A stretch of DNA of 64,000 nucleotides from the NCBI RefSeq assembly GCF_036898095.1, contig NC_090725.1:208727353-208791352 (forward strand), read 5' to 3'. How positions within the stretch are numbered: the first letter of the stretch is position 1; every line of letters begins with the position of its first letter. The translations under genes and the position numbers were made by a program. Source of the stretch: Palaemon carinicauda (taxonomy: Eukaryota > Arthropoda > Malacostraca > Decapoda > Palaemonidae). Below are positions 50,492 through 63,990 of this stretch, one piece after another. The notes under the pieces are model-generated. The model saw only the letters and a list, made by a program, of their open reading frames with translations, searched no databases and was not told the origin of the DNA.

Positions 50492-51752
50492 GTATTTTCT
50501 TTTTATAAATGCCATATAGCAGTTTGTGTTTGATAAAAAAGTATATTTACATTTCAACGTTACTAAGGTATGCCATCTGTTGGAATTCTAACCAAATATT
50601 GTCTTAAATGCAAGACAAATAAACAAGTGAATTATATTTTGACCCCAATTGTCCTCATTCAAGGGGAATTCCATGATGGAACACCACTTGTTACTTAGTC
50701 ATTCGGTCTCCTCAATATATATGCTAAACCTTAATGGAAGAAAGATATGCTAAGAAAAAAAAATGTGATTAAAGTGTTGAGGGAGGGTTGTAAATGTCAT
50801 TTTAAAAGTAATGTAAATTCGGATTTTTCAGATGGAATAGAAAATTTTCCCAGCTAAACAAATAAAATTTTGGATTTTTAAGCTATTTCATGTGGTCTGC
50901 TTCAGTTGTCACCCATGTTTCTTTTTAATATTCTATGGCAAAATTGGTAGAAGATACTGATGAAGGTGCCACCCTAATATCTCTTAATATAGTAATTAGT
51001 AGTATTTTTTTTTCATATATTATTAAAGGTTCTAACATTAAAGTAACGGGAGTTTAAATTCAGTTATATTTTGGCATAACCATGTACAGATATGAATATC
51101 CTTAGCCCTGGATCTATCTCTCCTTCCCTCTCTCACTTTATCCTAAGACAAATTGTTGTTATAGTCTGTCTAGAATGTCATGAAACATCGAGTAGGTTTG
51201 CGGCGATGCCAAACTTCCTCAAGACTTTTAATCTGACTCAAGCTAATCCCAGCATCCTTCCATTCCAGGTCCTTTAATACGGTCGTAAAATTTCCTTTTT
51301 AATCCCATAATCTGAATCTTTCCAGTCACACAAAAGCTGAATGGTGGTTGTGGATTAAGTTGACCTTGTGTTTCGAAAACAGCTCATATAAAGTTGATTG
51401 CTTTGTTTATTTTAAAAACATTCATGTAAAAAAAAAATTTTAGGGAGAGTTCGAGCACCATATAAAGTACGGGAGACAAGTAAATGTCCTTTAATACATA
51501 TCACAGTATTTCTACAACTTTGAAGAGATCCATCTCAGATGAAAATAAAAATTTAACGTTCTGTACCCTACGATCAATCTAGTTCAGTACAATACTGGAA
51601 TCTTAATGTACTAAATGCTTCGAGCTTTATTACTCATAAAGCTTTAACTTTTATTCTTTATACTATTTGAATTCTGATTGAATCAGTTTATATTTGAACA
51701 TTATCAATTGTGTAGTCAGGTTCTTGAAAATATCTGTAGCCTGACATCGTCA

Positions 51753-51828
<76 letters not shown>

Positions 51829-52229
51829 ACCATATTTGTTGTAGAATTGATGAATGTGCCAAACATCAAATATTTCATAAAATAATACTTTTCTCCATTA
51901 AAACAATTTCTTGGATTTTAGGATAATGAAACGATAAAATTAGACATTTTCTTTAAAATAAGGCACAGTTTTAATATAAAAATAAAATTGTCTTGGTTAA
52001 CAGGAAGTAAATTCTCATATGAGGATGAAACCTCTAACATAGAAACAAAGAGTAAAACAAATGTATACAGTGAAATCAATAAAGGTTTTTCCCATAAAAT
52101 AAATTGTTTACAAAAATATGTTTTGTTTACCGTCACAGGATAAAACTAAACAACAAAATAAAACAGAAGTTTACATTAAATTAAATCAAGATAATCCTCC
52201 AGTGTTTTTCAGCATTAATGTGTTCTGTA
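49961..52229 (+). other. Aminopeptidase intron with (CT)n tracts
   Basis: Contains (CT)n at 50417-50488 and 51757-51824. Otherwise AT-rich with no recognised features. Confidence 0.7.
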
Positions 52230-53536
52230 CTATTCTTCATCAGATGAAGTTATTTCTATAACAAATGAATCAACAAACTGATTCACAGCAACCTCATTAT
52301 CTGTGTCTTTTATAATGATGTTTTCAACATGATTAACGGCAATTTTCCAATTTTCTGCTGTCACGCATGACAGTGTCACTTGCAGCAAAGATGTTGGATC
52401 TGCCATTTTAAATGTATTCCTTTTGGCTACATAGTTTTAACCTGCGCCCAAATGAGTTGAATTGCACTATAATGGCAGTGATAAGGTGGCAGCCTCACGA
52501 CCCTGTGACCTTTTTCCAAAGCTATTTTGTCGATGACATATTTTGGAGCATTTCCATGTTTCACTGCTTTCACCATTTCAAGCAATTCACACTTCGTCAG
52601 ATATTCTGGGGGATTTTCACCTTTATTTCTTAACCAGTCTTGGATCGCTCCCTTTGCGCTTGTGATGGTAGGAGGTTTGTCACTTTGCACTGAATGGTAT
52701 GATGCGTTGTCCATAATTATAATGGACTGTTGTGGTATATTGGGTATGAGCTGCTCACGAAACCATTTTTCGAATACAATGTGATTCATTTGGTGGTGAT
52801 AGTCACCGTCATTCTTTACTTGGAATACCAACTGTGCATTTGGCATGAATCCTTGCTCAGATCCAGCATGCAAAATGATAATTCTACTCCCTTTCCCGCT
52901 TGGTGGGTTTATTCCAGTTGCTCCTGTCGAACTTTCATACATCCAACACTTGGTGACTGTATAATTCTGATTAATCCAGGTTTCATCCAGAAATATAACA
53001 GACTTTTTTCCTGTACCCCTAATATTTTTCATTTCACATAGGAACTTGGTCCTGGCACTTGCAGTATCACTTCTCTCCAGTAGAAATTTCCGCCCGTTAA
53101 TTCTTCCGTATTTAAATCCAATTTCTTTAAGTATCTTACGTAAAGATTCTCTGCATCCACTAAATCCAATATTTTCTTTGACTTCAAGTAGAATGCTATC
53201 CAGCGTTGGAATTTCCTTTCTGACATAATAACCGAGAACTGTCCTTCGTAAAACGCACTGATCAAATCCATCGATGTTGGTTACAGTTGGTGGTCTTTTC
53301 CTTTTCTTTACGTTAAAAACGGGAACTTCATTTTCTTCTAAGCTGTCTTTTCTTTCCTTACAAATGCGATATATCGTACTTCTGCACTGCTTAGTTGCAG
53401 CCATTGTACGTTGTACTGCCTTGTCAAAGCCATGCATAACAGTTTTGTTTTCTTTCTCCCTTTTGAAGTACTCGTGGACATTGAATATGACTTCTCGTGT
53501 CTGAGCACTTAATTGCTGTCGTGGGGAGCCTTCCAT
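52230..53536 (-). pseudogene. DDE transposase (Tc1/IS630-like, DDE_3 type), one frameshift
   Basis: A single-exon minus-strand gene antisense in an aminopeptidase intron. The 369-residue frame (53536-52427) has an N-terminal HTH region ('QLSAQTREVIFNVHEYFKR', 'RSTIYRICKE'), a second block 'YYVRKEIPTLDSILLEVKE', and a DDE_3-like core with Asp in 'VIFLDETWINQNY' and in 'SIIIMDNASYH'. Then 'LPPYHCHYSAIQLIWAQVK', where relatives I recall have Glu in 'IELIW', so the third acidic residue appears to be Gln. A one-base loss after 'WAQVKTM' ends the frame. The shifted frame continues to 52230 with 'MADPTSLLQVTLSCVTAENW' and an acidic end. No terminal inverted repeats were found by eye. It is a decaying transposon, or a transposase-derived gene that has lost function. 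Confidence 0.8.
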
Positions 53537-56173
53537 TTTAAACAGTCACGCTTGGGTATCAGAACCAAAGTGATAAGCTACTTAACCCTCCTGACCTGAG
53601 ACAGAGAGAGATGTGGCAAAGTGTATGCCAAATCTACACTGTTTTTTCGCCTCAAGTGAGATTTAATGAATGAAATTGGCGCAGAGCGGCAACGTTGGAA
53701 ACCTACTCTACGTTTCATGACATTCTGGACAGACTATAGTGACATATGTTACATTGGCATATCCTATCATAAGGAATTTCGATTCTCTTATGGTAATATC
53801 GGAGTCATGTGCTCCCTACAGGATATCACATGTAAACACATTTCTTGTGCAAATACAGACAGGTCGAAAGAGTTTGGCCAGAGAAAAAGGGTATAGCAGG
53901 GCAAGTGGCAAATTTCACCCAAATATTTCACCTCCATTTCCAAAACTGTCTTCTATATTAAACTCAGTGTCTTGAGTTAGGGTCAGACAAACAGATGCAT
54001 TTCCTAAGGTCTTGATGCCACGTCCTATTTATAAGGAGTCAAGGGTTGGCCAATGTATGTTACATAAAAGAAGTCAATTTAGAATTGTCTTCTATGAAAC
54101 AGCCATGTCTCCTCAAAAGTTATCTCAAGCGGACGGCAACTGGGGGCAGTGAGAATTTCTCCACTTTCATCCATTTCCATTTCAGTTGTAGTGAAGGGAT
54201 GCAGATGAGATTCTTCATGCATGGCTAAAGCTCCAATCATTAATTGCAAGATGAATAAGTCTATTAATATGTACCCCTGTTATAAGGATAAAAAACAATT
54301 TGGAATACACAAGGTGAATGTTAAAGCTAGTACCTCATCTGAAGCTAAACTAGCCTAATGGCATATCTAAACCATCAGCAATAACTCCTGGACAGTAGTC
54401 GGGAGACCCTGAGATTTTATGTGGTTCTTGATTGAAACTTGATAGCGATAATAAAAATTTTTTTATGGGAAGAGGCATGAGAAAAGGGATGCAATAACTT
54501 TTTTTTAACAATTTTTTGCATTGCAATTACCTGTTCCAAACAGGCCAGTTGATGTTACTCCTTAGAAAAGAAGGAAAGTTTCACAATAATATTCAGTAGA
54601 TGAGTGTGGAACTTGTCTTTCAGAGGAGCTTGGAAAGAACAGAGGAGCAGAGTCAGTTAACGAAAAACAGTTGAGCCTAACCATGCAAGGCAATTAATTC
54701 TTTTTTTTTTTTTTTTTTTTTTTTTGTAAATAAGCTTGAAGGTAATATTGAACTACCTGAATGAAAATTATAGTTCCTTGGGTAAGTTTTGATAATGAAG
54801 GTAGGTAATTCAGGTCTTTTACATACCTGGTTGTCTTACTTTGTTGACACCAACAAGTGGCATAACAAATCCACCTAGCCTACAGAAGGTAATTTGTTTA
54901 TTCTAGTTGTGATGAAATAGGCAATGAACATGACGAAAAATAAGATGAGCAGTGTGTTCAGTTAAAAGGTGATTTTCATGAATCTTTTAGTAAACTTATT
55001 AATAGGATTTTAAAGTTGTACTCAGAGAATTTGATTAAATAGAAACTAGCTACACAGTCTAGGATGTTAATTTTAATGTCTTCCTCTTTTACAGAGTTTC
55101 AGTTCAAATATATTTCTGAAACGAAAGTAAGAGTTAAAGGTGTTTTCTATAAAGCTAATAATAGGTCTGAAATGTTGAGATGCCTTTAGATTAATGCATA
55201 CTCTCTTTATAAGACTTAAAAGGTCTAGTTTTTATGAGTGATTTTGTATCTTTGAAAGTAGATTTAGATATTAAATATTATCTAGATTTATAGATTTAGC
55301 CTGGGAAATAGTCACTGGTAAAGGGAGGGAAATTGATATTGATACCAAATAATGTAAAATATCAAAAAAAGATCATGCAAATGATGATAGAAGCATTAAA
55401 TTTGGCACACACGCATACCAAGTCATACTAATGAAATCGGGCCAAATGGCCAATCTATAATCCAAGATTTTTAGAGAAAAAATATATTTTTGCTAGGTTC
55501 TGTGTGCTCTCCAAAATCCTCCTGCATTCCTTAACTTGTAAAGGGAGGAGGGATATAACTGAGACATACTCCTATGGGAAAAAAAGATGGAGTACATTGG
55601 TATACAAATGACCAGGTGGGGCTATTGGCATTTGCATAAATAGTATTGGTTTTCAGTGCGTGATGTTTCAGTTGCTAACAGATGTAATTAACATTGGAAG
55701 TATTTTGATAAATTCGAGAGAGCCTGAACTTGTTGGTCTCCCTATGCACACTAAGTCTCTGTTTGGTACATTGTTACCCTATTCCTAGGGCAGGGAAGAC
55801 AGTATTCATTTGGTATATCCTGTTGTATATGATTCCCTGTTTTACAGGGAAATCCTTAAGTACTACACAGCAAATCATCAATAACAGGTTTTTTCTTGGA
55901 TGTTGATCTTTTGCAATGTTTTCCGTATTTTATCCTTGTTATGTATGATTTTTCTCTCAAGGGTATTTTGTAAAGATCTCAGTGGAGATGTTTTCCTAAA
56001 GTAGGGAGATGACCATTGACATAGTTCTTATACAGTTTATGATAATTTGGAAATATTTGTAAGTATTTTTTCACAAAATCAATTAAAATCATGCAAAATA
56101 TCAAAGTGTAATTGCTTTTAACTAATTTGACTTGGAAATATGCATTTATAATTGATTTGCTTCTATTTTCCAG
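53537..56173 (+). other. Aminopeptidase intron
   Basis: AT-rich. A poly-T run (54701-54725) is present. Otherwise no recognised element. The ORFs at 53666-54228 have no recognisable similarity. Confidence 0.55.
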
Positions 56174-56357
56174 TTGAATTCTTAGTGCCCAGGGAAGTCG
56201 AGTGGATAAAATTTAATGTAGGTCAAAGAGGTTTCTACCGAGTAACATATGATGATGCTGGGTGGAATGCTCTCATCAATGTTCTTCTAACAAACCATGA
56301 AGTGCTCTTGCCGGCTGATAGAGCATCTCTGATAGATGATGCATTTACACTTGTCAA
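56174..56357 (+). CDS. M1 zinc aminopeptidase, exon with 'GFYRV' and 'LPADRASLIDDAF'
   Basis: A 184-bp exon between ATTTTCCAG and GTATGT. It enters in phase 1 (matching the exit of the previous exon) and leaves with two bases of a codon. It encodes 'IKFNVGQRGFYRVTYDD', the conserved M1 block at the border of the beta-sandwich and C-terminal helical domain, and 'LPADRASLIDDAFTL', the first helix of the C-terminal domain. The resemblance to aminopeptidase A is good. The rest of the C-terminal domain was not found in the remaining 7.6 kb. Confidence 0.93.
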
Positions 56358-57689
56358 GTATGTATCTGATCTTTCATTTGCATTTTAGTAAGCCTACAAA
56401 GTTGCACATGGGAGTTATGAATATTTTTTCCAGTACAATTTAGTACAGTAATATAGAGTAGAAAGTTACAAGTAGATAAAGTATTATTTTTTTGTAAAGC
56501 ACATTGATATTTTTTCATCATCATTTGAGGATGAAATTTTTTTTGTAGTGTATCAAACCCAAATTAATATCTTTAACTAAACAAACTTAATGCAATCAGC
56601 AGAATTAAAAAAAAAATAGTTTCTTGGTGATTCCTTTTTAAGAGTTCACTGACTATTTTTCAAATCTTCCAAATGTTTTATTATCTTCTTAAAATTAATA
56701 GTCTGAAAATGAAGTAGTGGAGAAATTGTAGTCACTGTGATTACAGAATCAGAAGAAAATGTGCTGGTGTGATCAGGATGAAGTTTTAAAGTATTCAAGC
56801 TCACTGATTAGATCAAGCTTATGTTATCTGGATTCAGGCGTGTACATTTGGTCTTGTGAAATAAAACTGGATGAGGGCTCTTCTATTCTTACAAAAAATC
56901 GCTCAAGTTTCTGTGGGTATTCTAGTTGGTTTATGTTTTACTAGGTTGATGTTACATTTCCTTTATATATTTAACTTTTGCAATGTTATATCCCTGGATA
57001 TTTTTATGCACATTTCAAGCATGATGCTAGTCCCATTACAATATTCTAGTTAGGGAATGCAGATTCTGTAAATCTGCAAAATAAAGAAAATTTTTCAAAG
57101 AACCTTAGATAATTAATCCCTAAGCAGTGGGAGAGACACCCAAACCACCAAGAAATAGATGGGATTGGGTTCCAATGCTAGAAAGTTTACTAGTCTAACA
57201 GATAGCCTAGACAATCCATAAATGACCTTCAAACTCCCTACCCTCTTCTGTTTCTAAATTCATGCCGCTATTTGTGCATAATAGAAATACTTTTAAAAAT
57301 CTATTATTTTTATTGATATCCCTTAAATTCTAATTACCATAAGCTTTGTTCTCTTTTACCATTCCTTTCAGTTATCAGATCTCGTTACTGGTAATGTTGT
57401 TATTCTTTGTATGTATCAAGATTTTATAGCTAATTTTTCATGGTAAGATACTTTCAAAAGTTTTTTTTTTTTTTATTTTATAAATTGATTTATCTTGCAT
57501 TGTAATGACAAACAGCTGAAAGCTGTTTATTTCCCTTTTTTAGTCTGTTGATTACTCTACTTCTTGGAAGCTGTGAAAAAGCTAGGTTATGTACATAATG
57601 AATACAGTATAAAAATATTCTTACAATTATATAATAAAATACTTTTTAAAATTTATTGGATTTTACTGTATTTTAATTCTTTAATTGCT
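56358..57689 (+). other. Aminopeptidase intron or 3' region
   Basis: AT-rich. No coding similarity or repeat recognised before the LINE at 57690. Confidence 0.5.
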
Positions 57690-58153
57690 TTGCCAATGGT
57701 TATATTGGCGGATGAGCAACTTGGTGGAATAACGAGAACTTTTGGTGTAGAGGTAATGCCCACCTAAATCTCGATGAAGTCACTGGCAGCAGGGTGTCGG
57801 ATTGAGTTTAAGGTGACAGACAAGATGTCTTCTGGGCTTTAACTCCTTATGCCTGACAGATGATCTTACTGGAATTAGTATGGACCGGGAGAGGTCACTT
57901 TCCTTAGTTAGATAAGCACTGCGCATCACAAGAAACTAGCTATCCTTTGATGAATTTAGCCAATGAATCCTCTATGGATTTAGTCAGTCTATGGAAAGCA
58001 AAAATGACAGAATGGCCCCCAGTCTCAGTTAGAACAAAATATCAGGTAGGGAAGTTACAGCAAGTGGAGAATGAATTTATGAAAGATAGTTTGGTTATCT
58101 TGGCCTTAAGTGAAACACATTGTATGGGGATTGGTAAAGAAATCTTAGATCAA

Positions 58154-58158
<5 letters not shown>

Positions 58159-58234
<76 letters not shown>
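58159..58234. repeat. (TA)n in LINE endonuclease
   Basis: Pure TA. With 58999-59238 it was probably one array before the nested LINE fragment. Confidence 0.95.
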
Positions 58235-58235
<1 letters not shown>

Positions 58236-58998
58236 TGTCTTCTTCTTCTTTGCCTACATCTTTTCCCACTTTGATGTGGGGTCGATGTTTCTGGTCAGCT
58301 TTCTCCATCTACCTCTGTCCCACACCTCATCACCGGTTAATCCCTTTGATTGGAGGTCATCCTTGATACAGTCCACCCACCTTCGCTTTGGTCTCCCTCT
58401 CCTTCTCATTCCCTGTACCTCCATTTCCATCACTCTCCTCCCCATATACTGTTCATCTCTTCTCATGACATGACCATACCACCTCAGTCTACTTTCTTGG
58501 ATCTTATCTGATAGTTTTCTAATTCCTGTGGTACCCCTAATTACCTCATTCCGTATCTTATCACTTCTTGTCACCCCACACATCCATCTCAACATTCTCA
58601 TCTCTGCCTCATCCATCTTCTTCTCTTCTGTCTTCTTTATTGCCCACGTCTCCGCTCTATACATCATTGCCGGTCTCACATCTGTCTGTGTGCTTGACCT
58701 TTCAACTTAACCCCTATTTTCCTGTCGCATAGTACTCCACGCACTTTTTTCCAATTCTTCCATCCTGCTTGTATTCTGTGGTTTATTTCTGCTCCCAGAT
58801 CACCATCCTCTGCCGCTAAAATTTTCAACTCTTTTCAATCTCTCTCCTTGAGATTATACTCACTGACCATAGTTGTTTTGGCTAATTTTTCATGGCCGGA
58901 TGCCTTTCCTGCCGGCAACCCTCCCCATTTACCCGGGCTTGGGACCGGCACCAAGTTGAGGCTGGCTTGCCCCCCTCAGTGGCAGGACGACGAAGATG
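58235..58998 (-). mobile_element. Nested LINE 3' fragment (second family)
   Basis: A minus-strand 141-residue frame (58679-58254) with 'YRAETWAIKKTEEKK', 'EMRMLRWMCGVTR', 'RLRWYGHVMRRDE', 'GRPKRRWVDCIKDDL' and 'DRGRWRKLTRNIDPTSKW', the C-terminal end of another EN-RT LINE. It sits inside the TA array of the RTE copy. Confidence 0.8.
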
Positions 58999-59238
<240 letters not shown>

Positions 59239-60467
59239 CACTCAGGAAGAATAGATAGAGTTGGAGGAGAAAGGGTAAGAATAATGACGCCAAGAGCAGA
59301 AAAGGCGTTAACGGACTGGATAATTGAAAATAGTAGATTGTTACTTGCAAAGTTTAATCAAAGCAGTGGCATATAAGTATTATAATTTACTATGCACCAA
59401 AAAATGATTCCCCCGGAAGGAGGAAAGGTGAATACTATGAAGAACTGCAGTGTAAAAGATGAAACCCAGAGAAAAATATGAAAATTGTGATTGGTGACTT
59501 CATTGCTAAAGTTGGAAGGAATAATCAAGGTATAAAGACTGTAATAGGTGGTAAGGGTCTTGGCAAAGTGGCAAATGAAAATGGGGCACAATCTTGTTAT
59601 TGGTGGTACTCTTTTCCAGCACAAGTACATTCACAAATATATATGGACATCACTATGTGGCAATTACAAAAATAAAATAGATCACATAGCCATTAATAAA
59701 GAGAGGAGGACTCTGAGAAATGTAAGAAGCTACAGAGGTGCAGACATGTAGATAGAATAACTAGGTTTGAAACAACTAAGCTTCTAGAAGAGGGGCACAG
59801 AGAAACCTTTGCAATTGAAGGTAGGAATCGATTTGCAGTCTCAGAGACTTTAAGAGACGAAGAGCAAACAATTAATGAAGAATTGTGTGATATTAAGAAT
59901 ATATATCAGTCAGTTGGTAGTGAGATTTTGGAACATGCAGTTACAAGGAGAAAAACATGGATATCAAATGACAATTGGGATACCATAACAAGGAGACAAA
60001 TGGCCAAAATTGATTGTTGAATGTTTTCGAGGAAGTAATGAAAATGACAAGGTAGAGCATGGTAAGTATTCCAGTATCAATAGTGAAGTGAAAAGAAAAG
60101 TCAGGAATGACAGGAGAGACTATTTAGACAGGAAAGCAGATGAGGCTGACAAAACTATATATTCAGGGAGTGGCTATGGTGTAAGAATTGCTCACATAAT
60201 TATTAATTAAATCTCTACTGGGGCAAAGAAGAAGTATATACCCATCAGATTCGAGGGGTGGATGTTATAACAACAGAAAAGAAAGAAAGGCAACATTGGA
60301 TGGAACACTTTAGTGAGGTCTTGAATAGGAGATTTGAAGAAAATAATTTAATTGATATACCCTTAACAGAGGAAGACCTTGATATGCCCATGAATGAATT
60401 CAGTGTGTTTAAAACCAAAGCAATCATAAAAAAACTCAAGATATGGAAAACATTACAAAATCCATGA

Positions 60468-62356
60468 GGATGATAAACAACATAGGTGACAACACATTTC
60501 CTTGTAGAACTTCAGTGTTTACTGGAAATTAATTTGATAGGAAACACATTCCCTTGTAGAACTTCAGTGTTCACTGGAAATTAATTTGATAGGACTCGGC
60601 TAACATTAAATTTGAACTTGCTATTCTCATGAACAGACTTAATGAAATTTACAAATTTACGAGGAAATCCATAATAACTAAGGACTCTCCACAAAATTAG
60701 CCAGTTCACACTATCAAAGGCTTTTTCATAGTCCACAAATGCCATCAAAAGTTGATTTCTATAGTCTACATATTGTTGCACCACATGTCTTAAAATGAAA
60801 ACTTGGTCAATACAACTTCTAGCTTTTCTAAATCCTGCTTGTTCCTCTCTCAAATTTTCATCAATCATTCTCTCTAGTCTCTTTAGAATAAGCATACTAT
60901 ATATTTTCATGATAACTGGCGTAAGTGTGATGCCTCTTGCAATCAGCCAGGTCTCCATTTTTTTTGCCATTTTGACCAACATTCCTGGCACCCATTCATC
61001 AGGTTTTGCCTTTTCATGCCACATTCTACAACATAATTGTGTGCATATACTGTATAATGGCAGTCACCTCCTTTTTGGCCAATATCATCTCAGTAGTTAT
61101 TCCATCGTATCCACTGATTTTCCATCTCTTTAGTTTATTATCTTCGGCTTCAAACACATTGAATTCATTTATTGGTACACCAAGGTCTTCCGCAGCTTCA
61201 GGTATATCAATCAAATTATTCCTTTCGTATCTCCCATTCATGTCTTCACTAAAGTGTTCCATCCAACGTTACCTTTCTTCATTGTCTCTTGTTATAAGAG
61301 GTCCATCTCTCTTTTTGATGGGAATATGCTTCTTCTTTGCCCTAGTAGAGATTTCATTAATGATTCTATGTGCAATTCTTACACCATAGCCACTCCCTGA
61401 ATTCATAGCTTTGTCAGCTTCATCTGCTTCCCTGTCTAAATATTCTCTGAAGTTATTCCTGGCTTTTCTCTTGACTTCACTATCAATAATAGAATACATA
61501 GCATGCTCTACCTTGTAACTTTTATTACTTCCTCGAAAACTTTCAACAATCAGTTTCTTTGTCTCCTTTTTATCGTAACCCAAGTATCCTTTGGTATCCA
61601 TGGTTATTTCCTTGTAACTGTATGTTCCAAAACTTTACTATTAACCATAATATCACACCATTCTTCATTAACTGTCTGCTCTTCGTTTCTTAAAGTCTCT
61701 AAGACTGCAAATCGATTCCTACATTCAATTGCAAATGTTTATCTGTGCTCATCTTCTAGAAGCTTAGTTGTGTCAAACCTAGGTATTCTACCTACATTTC
61801 TGTTGGGTGCTTTCAGTTTAAAGTGTGGCAATGAAGAGCTAGTGATCGCTACCAACATCAGCACATCTATAGGTTCTTACATTTCTCAGAGTCCCCCTTC
61901 TTTCTTTATTAATTGCTATGTGATCGATTTAATTTTTGTAATTGCCACATAGTAAGGTCCGTTTATATTTGTGGATGTCTTTGTGCTGGAAAAGAGTACC
62001 TCCAATAACAAGATTGTTTGTTGAACAAAAACATATAAAATGTGCCCCATATTCATTTGCAACACCCATCAAATTCTTTACCTTGATTATTCCTTCCAAC
62101 TTTAGCATTGAAGTCACCAATTACAATTTTCATATCTCTCTCTAGGATTGCATATATTACAGTGCAGTGCTTCATAGTATTCGTCTTTCTTTTCTTCGGG
62201 GGAATCATTTGTTGGGGCCTAACAAACTATAATACTCATAATGTACTGCTTTGATTTGAACTTTGCAAGCAACAATTTACTCGTTACAGCTCTCCATTCA
62301 AATAATGCCTTTTCTGCTCTTGCTGTCATTATCACTCTTACCCCTGCTCTTCCTGA

Positions 62357-62410
<54 letters not shown>

Positions 62411-62985
62411 GTTTTTTTCCTTGGACTAAGATTTCTCTACCAATCCCCTTATAACGTCTTTCACTTAGGGCCTAGATTTTCAAACTATATTCCATAAATT
62501 CATTCTACAATTACCGTAACTTCCCAATCTAATTCATGATTCTATCATTCCAGTTACCAATTTTCAATTTTTTTATCGTATTTATAAAATGGGAGATTTT
62601 AAGCACCCTGCTACGCCTGGGACTGGGGGCCATTTTGCCCTATTTGCTTTCCAATAACTGTCCTATAGAGCATTCATTGGCTAAATTCATCAAAAGGATA
62701 GCCAGTTCCTTGTAATGCGTAGTGCCTATCTAACTAAGGAAAGTGACCCCTGTCGGTCCATACTAATTCCAGTAAGATCATCTGCCAGGTTTCAGGAGTA
62801 GAAGCTAAAAAGACATCTTGTCTGTCACCTTAAATCCAATCCGACACCCTGCTGCCAGTGAGTTCATCGAGATTTATGTGGGCCTTTTCTCAGCACCCAG
62901 AGTTCTCGTTACTCCACCAGGATGCTCATCCGCTTATATAACAGTTGGCAAACATGGGTTGTTAAGATATGATGTTGAGCACGGT
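60468..62985 (-). mobile_element. RTE-like LINE copy, inverted relative to 57690-60467
   Basis: Minus strand: 5' UTR (62985-62600), endonuclease N-terminus (62560-62420), TA array (62358-62412), endonuclease (62350-61700), linker 'MEHFSEDMNGRYERNNLIDI' (61262), RT 'REEQAGFRKARSCIDQVFILRH' and 'AFVDYEKAFDSVNWLILWRVL' (60840-60690) to about the 'GVLQG' region, where it ends at 60468. A 50-bp stretch near its 3' end is duplicated in tandem (60493-60541 and 60543-60592). Broken in many places. Confidence 0.8.
62358..62412. repeat. (TA)n in LINE endonuclease
   Basis: Pure TA, then TGTATATATATG, at the same codon position as the arrays at 18668, 21367, 58159 and 58999. Confidence 0.9.
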
Positions 62986-62995
62986 GTGTATACAT

Positions 62996-63091
62996 ATGTA
63001 TATATATATATATATATATATACAGTATATATATTTACAGTATATATATATATATATATATACTGTATATATATATATATATATATATTTG

Positions 63092-63136
<45 letters not shown>

Positions 63137-63197
63137 GCATATATATATGTACAAATGTATACAAATGTAAGTGTTTGCATAAATAAATTCTATATGA

Positions 63198-63230
<33 letters not shown>

Positions 63231-63294
63231 TTATAAATATAAATAGAAAGATACATAGATAGATAGATATGTACAGTATAAATGTAAATATATG

Positions 63295-63366
<72 letters not shown>

Positions 63367-63408
63367 TAGATAGATGGATAGATACATAGATAGATAGGTA
63401 TGTATATA
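62996..63408. repeat. Complex microsatellite (TA, GATA, GA)
   Basis: TA blocks with ACAG and TTTA interruptions, (GA)n at 63315-63361 and (GATA)n at 63361-63395. No gene. Confidence 0.9.
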
Positions 63409-63443
63409 TATTTGAGGCTATTAGTAACAGGGACATCAGCGCC

Positions 63444-63990
63444 AAAATAAAAAAATGGAGAAAAAGCCATTTAAAGTTTGATAATTTTCAATAAGAGATA
63501 ACTTTTTAACTAAAGCAGCTAAAAAGCTGGGGTTGGTCTCAAAATTTTCCTTATTTATTTTACGTTATGTTGCAAAAAGAATCAACATATTTGCATTAGA
63601 AATATATACTGTATTTAACTCTGCTCATTACGTTAATTGGACATTTTGCTTAACAATGCCCTGGACCTTTGACCTTGCCGTTTCCAGCTTTGTACATAAC
63701 AGTTAATCCTTGCAAGTTTCATTACTCTATGATTGAAATTGTTGCCAGGAAGCTGTTCATAAACAAACGCAAACAGCGAGTATAGCATAACATCCTTTCA
63801 ACTTCGTTTGCGGATGTAATTATATATTTTTGATGCAAATATATAAATTTTGTTTGCAACATAACGTATAAGAGGCAAGTTAAATTTTGAGACCAACCCC
63901 AGCTTTCTAGCTCTTTTAGTTCAAAAGTTACCTCTTATTGAATATTATCAAACTTAAAATGCCCTTTTCTCCAATTTTTTATTTATAATA
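63444..63990. mobile_element. Long-TIR fold-back element
   Basis: Arms of about 165 bp (63444-63610 and 63822-63990) are imperfect reverse complements. Shared blocks are AGCTGGGGTTGGTCTCAAAA, TACGTTATGTTGCAAA and AAGTTTGATAAT. The centre of about 200 bp has no coding sequence. It resembles a MITE with long TIRs. The TSD is not resolved, and the right edge is near the window end. Confidence 0.75.
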
